A DNA stretch of 64,000 nucleotides from JBBTCJ01 sp038043285 (lineage in GTDB: Bacteria > Planctomycetota > Phycisphaerae > UBA1845). The position numbers and the translations under genes are program-made. The notes beneath the pieces were generated by a model, which had not been told where the DNA came from, searched no databases, and saw only the letters and a program-made list of their open reading frames with translations. The stretch is taken from positions 21,265-85,264 of the forward strand of contig JBBTCJ010000034.1 of the NCBI GenBank assembly GCA_038043285.1, given 5' to 3'. Position 1 is the first letter of the stretch; the number at the start of each line of letters is the position of its first letter. Positions 57,886 to 64,000 of the stretch are shown piece by piece.

Positions 57886-58548
57886 ATGACCGCGCACTTC
57901 GTGGATTTGCTCAACGACCTTCGCCGGCGCTCGCTGCGCATGGCCAGCCTGGTGGAAGACATCCTCCAGGAGGCTTGTGACGCGATGCTTTCGGGAGACG
58001 ATTCCCTCGCCCGCCGCGTCGTCGACCGCGATCAGGACGTGGACTCCGAAGAGGTCGCCGTGGAGACCGAGGTGATCCGGCTCCTGGCGCTGTACCAACC
58101 GGTGGGGTCCGACCTGCGCCAACTTTGCACCGTCCTGAAGGTCAACAATGACCTCGAGCGGATCGCCGATTGCGCCGTGAACGTCGCCGAACGGGCCAAG
58201 CACGTCGACGCCCGGACGCTGGGCTCGGTGTACAAAGACCTCGAGCAAATGGGGCCGATCGTGCTCCACGTGCTGCGCACCGCGGTCAAGGCCTTTGGCG
58301 CGTGCAACGTCGATGACGCCCATCGAGTGTTCCTCGAGGAGGACGCCGTCGACGCGCTCTACGGGCAAATCATTCGCCGCGTCGTCGCCGACGCCGCCGG
58401 GGCGCCGGAGAAGATGGCCGGCTTTCTCGACGTTCTCTCCATCGCCAAGAACCTCGAACGGGTGGCCGACCACGCCACCAACATCGCCGAGGACGTTGTC
58501 TATGTCAGCACCGGCGAAATTGTCCGCCACCGCCCTCGACCGGCCTGA
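57886..58548 (+). CDS. phoU: Phosphate signalling protein PhoU
   Basis: PhoU is a cytoplasmic two-bundle helical protein that links the Pst transporter to PhoR and keeps the regulon off when phosphate is plentiful. The 220-aa product has the paired metal-binding motifs: VNNDLERIADCAVNVAERAK in the first half and IAKNLERVADHATNIAEDVVYV in the second, each with the E/D-R-x-x-D pattern. ATG 57886 gives the expected length and lies 4 bp after pstB; an earlier ATG at 57853 inside pstB is less likely. It closes the pst operon, with the epimerase gene 30 bp downstream and possibly co-transcribed. Confidence 0.95.
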   Translation: MTAHFVDLLNDLRRRSLRMASLVEDILQEACDAMLSGDDSLARRVVDRDQDVDSEEVAVETEVIRLLALYQPVGSDLRQLCTVLKVNNDLERIADCAVNVAERAKHVDARTLGSVYKDLEQMGPIVLHVLRTAVKAFGACNVDDAHRVFLEEDAVDALYGQIIRRVVADAAGAPEKMAGFLDVLSIAKNLERVADHATNIAEDVVYVSTGEIVRHRPRPA

Positions 58549-58578
58549 CGCACGCTTCGGCGGAGGATTCCGGCTCTG

Positions 58579-59487
58579 ATGCGCGACCATCGCCATGTTC
58601 CCGCGCCCGACGTCGTGCGCTTGATCCACCGTGTGGCGATCGTCGGGTGCGGCTACGTCGGCACGGCGCTGGGTCGTCGGCTTTCCGGCGAAGGCCTCGA
58701 CGTCGTCGGGACCACGACGACGCCCGCTCGCTTGCCTGAACTCGAATCCGCCGGCATCCGCGGCGTCGTGCTGCATCTGAGCGACGCGGAAGGTCTTCGT
58801 CATCTGCTGCATGACCGCGAGGGCGTCGTGTTTTGCGCCGCCCCCGGTCGGCCTGGCGGCTCCCACCGTGAAGTGTACCACGACGGCGCGCTGAACATCG
58901 CCGCCGCGACGCTGGGAAGTTCGGTGCGGCGGATGCTCTACACTTCCTCGACTCGCGTGTACGCGCAGAACGACGGTCAATGGGTGGATGAATCGTCGAT
59001 CACCCAGCCGCCCGACGAGGATGGGCGGAGCCTGGTTCAAGCGGAGCAAACGCTGCTCCACGTGCGTGGGAATGTCACGGTGTTGCGGCTGGGAGGCATT
59101 CATGGACCGGGGCGGGAACTGGTCGCGCGAGTAGCATCCTACGCCGGAGCCCTAAGAGATGACGGCGCGACGTACGTCAACCTGATTCACCTGGACGACA
59201 TTGTCGAGGTTCTTCGCCTTCTGCTGCGGCAGGAGCATCACGGCATACTCAATCTTACCGACGGGCGCCCGGTGTCGCGGCGCGAGCTGTATGATGAAAT
59301 CCTCGCAAGCCTCCGGCTGCCGCCGATTCGTTGGCAGGTTCCGCCAACTGCCGTCTTGCGGGGAAAACGGGTCTCCAGCCAGCGCCTGGCGCGGATGTTG
59401 AGCAAGACCTTCGCAAGCCCGATGAACCTCTGGGGAGCCGATCCCCAACCGCCTGACCCAAACCTCAGCGTACTTCCATCGTCTTAA
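58579..59487 (+). CDS. NAD(P)-dependent epimerase/dehydratase-like SDR protein
   Basis: A 302-aa extended short-chain dehydrogenase fold. The N-terminal nucleotide-binding motif is VAIVGCGYVGTALGRRL (G-x-G-x-x-G form). Further on are VVFCAAPG, the catalytic-site-like MLYTSSTRVYAQ (Ser/Thr and Tyr), RLGGIHGPGR and VNLIHLDDIVEVL, typical of sugar-nucleotide epimerase-like proteins of the YeeZ type. The usual Y-x-x-x-K is not clear, because the segment after SSTRVY has SLVQAEQTLL instead of a Lys, so catalysis may differ or be lost. It starts at ATG 58579, 30 bp after phoU. A relation to phosphate metabolism is not evident. A strong hairpin lies ~100 bp downstream. Confidence 0.78.
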   Translation: MRDHRHVPAPDVVRLIHRVAIVGCGYVGTALGRRLSGEGLDVVGTTTTPARLPELESAGIRGVVLHLSDAEGLRHLLHDREGVVFCAAPGRPGGSHREVYHDGALNIAAATLGSSVRRMLYTSSTRVYAQNDGQWVDESSITQPPDEDGRSLVQAEQTLLHVRGNVTVLRLGGIHGPGRELVARVASYAGALRDDGATYVNLIHLDDIVEVLRLLLRQEHHGILNLTDGRPVSRRELYDEILASLRLPPIRWQVPPTAVLRGKRVSSQRLARMLSKTFASPMNLWGADPQPPDPNLSVLPSS

Positions 59488-59589
59488 GCCCAGCCGCATC
59501 CCGCGCGGCGTTCGATCCCATCAACGCATAGACCCGGAGCAAACTCGCGACAACCTGCCAGATCGTTCGGTCGCCCCTTCACCAAAGAC

Positions 59590-59615
59590 GACGGGCACGC
59601 CGAGGCGTGCCCGTC
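59590..59615. terminator. Bidirectional terminator-type hairpin
   Basis: Perfect 11-bp arms GACGGGCACGC and GCGTGCCCGTC with a CGAG loop, between the convergent epimerase gene and korB. On the plus strand CCGATTT follows. It suits both transcripts, although there is no long T run. Confidence 0.65.
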
Positions 59616-59648
59616 CGATTTCGTGCGCTCGGCCCTGATCCCCGGCGG

Positions 59649-60667
59649 TCAGTTCACCATCCAGGTCTCGCCGTCGTCGTAGAGGTCTTCAAGCTTTCCG
59701 GCGCCCTTGGCGGCGACGGCATCCTTGACCTGCCCGACGACCATGTCTTCGTAAGTAGGACGCTCGACGCAACGGAACACGCCGATGGGTTCGGGAAACT
59801 CGGGATAGTGCATTCGGCTGAGCAGATACGCCAGGCTCGGCTCGCGCTGCCTCTCGTCGTGGAAGAGCAGATCATCCTCGGTGACGTCTCCGCCGAGTTC
59901 GATGATTTCCGGGTCCATGCCGTGCAGACGGATCCCTTTCTTTCGGTCGGGTCCGAAGACCAGCGGCTTGCCGTGTTCCAGGACCAGGGTCGTTTCGTCC
60001 TTGGTCTCTTTGCCGGTGGCGTATTCGAACGCGCCGTCGTTGAAGATGTTGCAGTTCTGATAGATCTCGACGAACGCCGTGCCTTTGTGCTTGGCGGCAC
60101 GCTCAAGGACGTACTCGAGGTGCTTGGTGTTCACGTCGATCGCGCGGGCGACAAACGTCGCCTCCGCCCCGATCGCCACCGACAGCGGGTGCAACGGATA
60201 ATCCACGGAACCCATCGGCGTGGAGCGGGTCTTCTTCCCGAACGGCGAGGTGGGGGAGTACTGCCCCTTGGTCAAGCCGTAGATGCGGTTGTTGAACAGC
60301 AGAACCTTCAGGTTGACGTTACGGCGGATGGCGTGCAGGAAGTGGTTCCCGCCGATGCTCAATGCATCGCCGTCACCGGTGACCACCCACACGTCCAGGT
60401 CGGGATTGGCCAGCTTGATGCCCGTTGCGACCGCCGGCGCCCGCCCGTGGATTCCGTGGAACCCGTAGGTGCTCATGTAATAGGGAAAGCGGCTGGAGCA
60501 CCCGATGCCGGAGACGAAGACGGTCTTCTCGCGATTGGCGCCGACGGCGGCGAGAACCTTTTTTACCTGCGCAAGGATGGAGTAATCTCCGCAACCCGGG
60601 CACCACCGGACGTCCTGGTCGCTGCCGTAATCTTTCGCCGTAAGTTGAATCGTGGATCCTTGTATGC

Positions 60668-60671
<4 letters not shown>
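59649..60671 (-). CDS. korB: 2-oxoacid:ferredoxin oxidoreductase, beta subunit
   Basis: The thiamine-diphosphate subunit, 340 aa. It has WCPGCGDYSIL near the N-terminus, SGIGCSSRFPYYM, HGRAPAVATGIKLANP and the TPP/Mg motif GDGDALSIGGNHFLHAIRRN ending in NN. These match beta subunits of 2-oxoglutarate (KorB) type oxidoreductases, which oxidise a 2-oxoacid to acyl-CoA with reduction of ferredoxin, or carboxylate in reverse. Its ATG overlaps the korA stop by four bases, so the subunits are co-translated. Substrate choice (2-oxoglutarate rather than pyruvate) is inferred from the two-subunit make-up and the sequence form. Confidence 0.92.
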
Positions 60672-62569
<1,898 letters not shown>

Positions 62570-62973
62570 GAGTAAGGGAAACTCCAAGCGGCTTGTTTGG
62601 CGGTGAGCCCGCTGCGCCCGTCACCCGCCAGCCCCTAAGTGAGGCGTTCATCCCGTTCGGCGCTTTAAGGCACCGTGGTGCCCCGACCCTCCGTCCGGGT
62701 GGATACAGAACAGTTAAGTCTACGCAAAACCACGTTGCGATACAACAATCCGCGCCGGTACTCCCGTCGCCCAAAGGGCTTCCCTGCCCCGGGGCCGGAG
62801 CATGTTGCGAACCGCGGATACACGCACCGTGCCACGACGTCGCCGCGCGACCGCGTTTCCGGAAGCGGGGCAGCAACCCGCGCGGCATTTTCGTTCCGTC
62901 CGATGGACGCTAGAATCAAGCTCGCCATCCCCGTGGCGAAGTTGTTACACGGCGGATTCGAGGAGACGCTTTC
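62570..62973. other. Divergent promoter region between korA and the cystathionine beta-synthase gene
   Basis: About 400 bp. I see no gene, repeat or convincing promoter motif. Short stems such as GGCACC/GGTGCC occur but look ordinary for such GC content. Confidence 0.5.
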
Positions 62974-64000
62974 ATGGCCAACCGGTTCGACAATGTCTTG
63001 CAAGCGGTAGGGCACACCCCCATCATCCGATTAAATCGGATTACCGAGGGCTTGACCGCAGCAGTTTACGCCAAGATCGAATTCGTAAACCCTGGCGGAA
63101 GCGTCAAGGACCGGATCGCGTTGGCGATGGTCGAGGCCGCTGAGCAGGAAGGGCTTCTGAGGCCTGGAGGGACCATCATCGAGGCCACGTCCGGAAACAC
63201 CGGAGTCGGGCTGGCGATGGTGGCGGCGGTCAAAGGCTATCGCTGCGTTTTCATCATGCCTGACAAGATGAGCGCGGAGAAAATCCGCCTGCTGAAAGCC
63301 TACGGGGCTGAGGTGGTGATGACCCCGGCCTCAGCGGAGAGCAATAGCCCGGAAGGTTACAGCGGCGTAGCCGCCCGGCTGGTCAACGAGATTCCTAACG
63401 CTTGGCAGCCCAATCAGTTCGGAAACCTCAACAACCCGGACTACCACTACAAAGTCACAGGCCCGGAGATCTGGGAGCAGACGGAGGGGAGAATCACCGC
63501 GTTCTGCTGCGGGATCGGCACGGGCGGGACGATCTCCGGCGTCGGCAAGTTTCTCAAGGAAAAGAACCCGAAGATCCGCGTTGTCGCGGCGGATCCGGAG
63601 GGGTCGATCCTGTCGGGCGATTCACCCAAGCCCTGGGCGGTTGAAGGCATCGGCGAGGATTACGTTCCCAAGACGCTCAATTCCCAGGTGGTCGATGAGT
63701 GGGTTCGGGTAGGAGACGCCGATTCGTTCGCCGTCGCCCGGGACATGGCACGGCGCGAAGGGCTGCTTGTCGGTGGGTCGTGCGGGACGGCCATGGCCGC
63801 GGGATTGCGCTTCGCCCGACGACTTGGGAAAAACGACATGCTCGTCGTGCTATGCCCGGACACCGGGCGGAATTACCTCTCGAAGATGTACTCCGATGAG
63901 TGGATGATCGAGAAGGGCTTCCTCACGCCGGCGGGGAGATCCTACACGGTGGCCGACCTGCTGACGCGTCGCGGAACGGTTACAATCATCTCGGTTGCGC
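62974..64000 (+). CDS. Cystathionine beta-synthase-like PLP enzyme (cut by window edge)
   Basis: The first ~342 codons of a fold-type II PLP enzyme. Visible motifs are VGHTPIIRLNRI, the PLP Lys in NPGGSVKDRIAL, the substrate loop EATSGNTGVGLA, and the phosphate-binding GIGTGGTISGVGKFL. Near the end come EGLLVGGSCGTA and LCPDTGRNYLSKMYSDEWM, a form seen in cystathionine beta-synthases more than in CysK. The reading continues past the catalytic domain into TVADLLTRRGTVTIISV, which looks like the beginning of a CBS domain. It should condense homocysteine with serine (transsulfuration); a cysteine synthase with CBS domain is the alternative. GAGGAGA stands 7-8 bp before the ATG. The frame is open at the window end. 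Confidence 0.88.
   Translation, partial: MANRFDNVLQAVGHTPIIRLNRITEGLTAAVYAKIEFVNPGGSVKDRIALAMVEAAEQEGLLRPGGTIIEATSGNTGVGLAMVAAVKGYRCVFIMPDKMSAEKIRLLKAYGAEVVMTPASAESNSPEGYSGVAARLVNEIPNAWQPNQFGNLNNPDYHYKVTGPEIWEQTEGRITAFCCGIGTGGTISGVGKFLKEKNPKIRVVAADPEGSILSGDSPKPWAVEGIGEDYVPKTLNSQVVDEWVRVGDADSFAVARDMARREGLLVGGSCGTAMAAGLRFARRLGKNDMLVVLCPDTGRNYLSKMYSDEWMIEKGFLTPAGRSYTVADLLTRRGTVTIISVA

Overview
The window looks like part of a metagenome-assembled contig from a Planctomycetota bacterium, most likely of a Phycisphaerae-like or deep-branching lineage. This rests on the high GC content, a pseudopilin with an H-X9-DG-like tail (GYSNMLFADGH), many very large secreted proteins with FG-GAP, dockerin, MopE-type, TSP3-type and D-C-N-x-N-G-I-P-D repeats, and a PUFA-synthase-like megasynthase locus. 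A 10-N gap at 2793-2802 shows that the sequence is scaffolded. I saw no rRNA, tRNA, CRISPR array, insertion sequence or prophage.

Layout. 1-4 kb: the start of topA (-), a membrane-anchored PpiD/SurA-like protein (+), a scaffold gap, and rsmA (+). 4-7 kb: a minus-strand group of a HemW-like radical SAM protein, XdhC and a MocA-like nucleotidyltransferase, which suggests molybdenum-hydroxylase maturation without the hydroxylase itself. 7.2-17.4 kb: four exported proteins on the minus strand (FG-GAP/ASPIC with dockerin, MopE repeats, alpha/beta-hydrolase, TSP3 repeats). 17.6-36.6 kb: one minus-strand operon, the centrepiece of the window. It encodes a 2816-aa synthase (two nitronate-monooxygenase/PfaD-like barrels, KS, AT, ACP, KR, DH), an 1831-aa synthase (KS, AT, ACP, aberrant DH, fused phosphopantetheinyl transferase), a free ACP, an alkaline-phosphatase-superfamily enzyme, and an alpha/beta-hydrolase joined in frame to a B12-binding radical SAM protein. 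A SAM methyltransferase gene lies divergently at 37.3 kb. The locus probably builds an unknown lipid or polyketide.

38-48.9 kb: four more large exported proteins on the minus strand (a concanavalin-like protein, a BACON-like/InlB-repeat protein, a Thr/Asp-rich lipoprotein, and a BNR/sialidase-like protein with Cys-rich repeats). Three exported proteins in the window end in the same kind of tail (Cys-Gly-Ala, hydrophobic segment, Arg-rich end), which looks like a sorting signal.

49.2-58.5 kb: a phosphate-response locus on the plus strand, phoB-phoR, a pseudopilin, a tiny ORF, then pstS-pstC-pstA-pstB-phoU. TTAAC-like direct repeats with 11-bp spacing lie upstream of both the pseudopilin and pstS, which suggests that PhoB controls both. 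58.6-64 kb: an SDR-type epimerase, a convergent terminator hairpin, korA-korB (2-oxoacid:ferredoxin oxidoreductase, -), and the start of a cystathionine beta-synthase gene (+) that runs off the window.

A family of short interspersed repeats (core ACCGCGACCG...AGGGAGCGG and a variant core) occurs at 17.3-17.4, 41.9-42.0, 48.8 and 51.7-51.9 kb, always between genes or over the 5' end of a gene for an exported protein.
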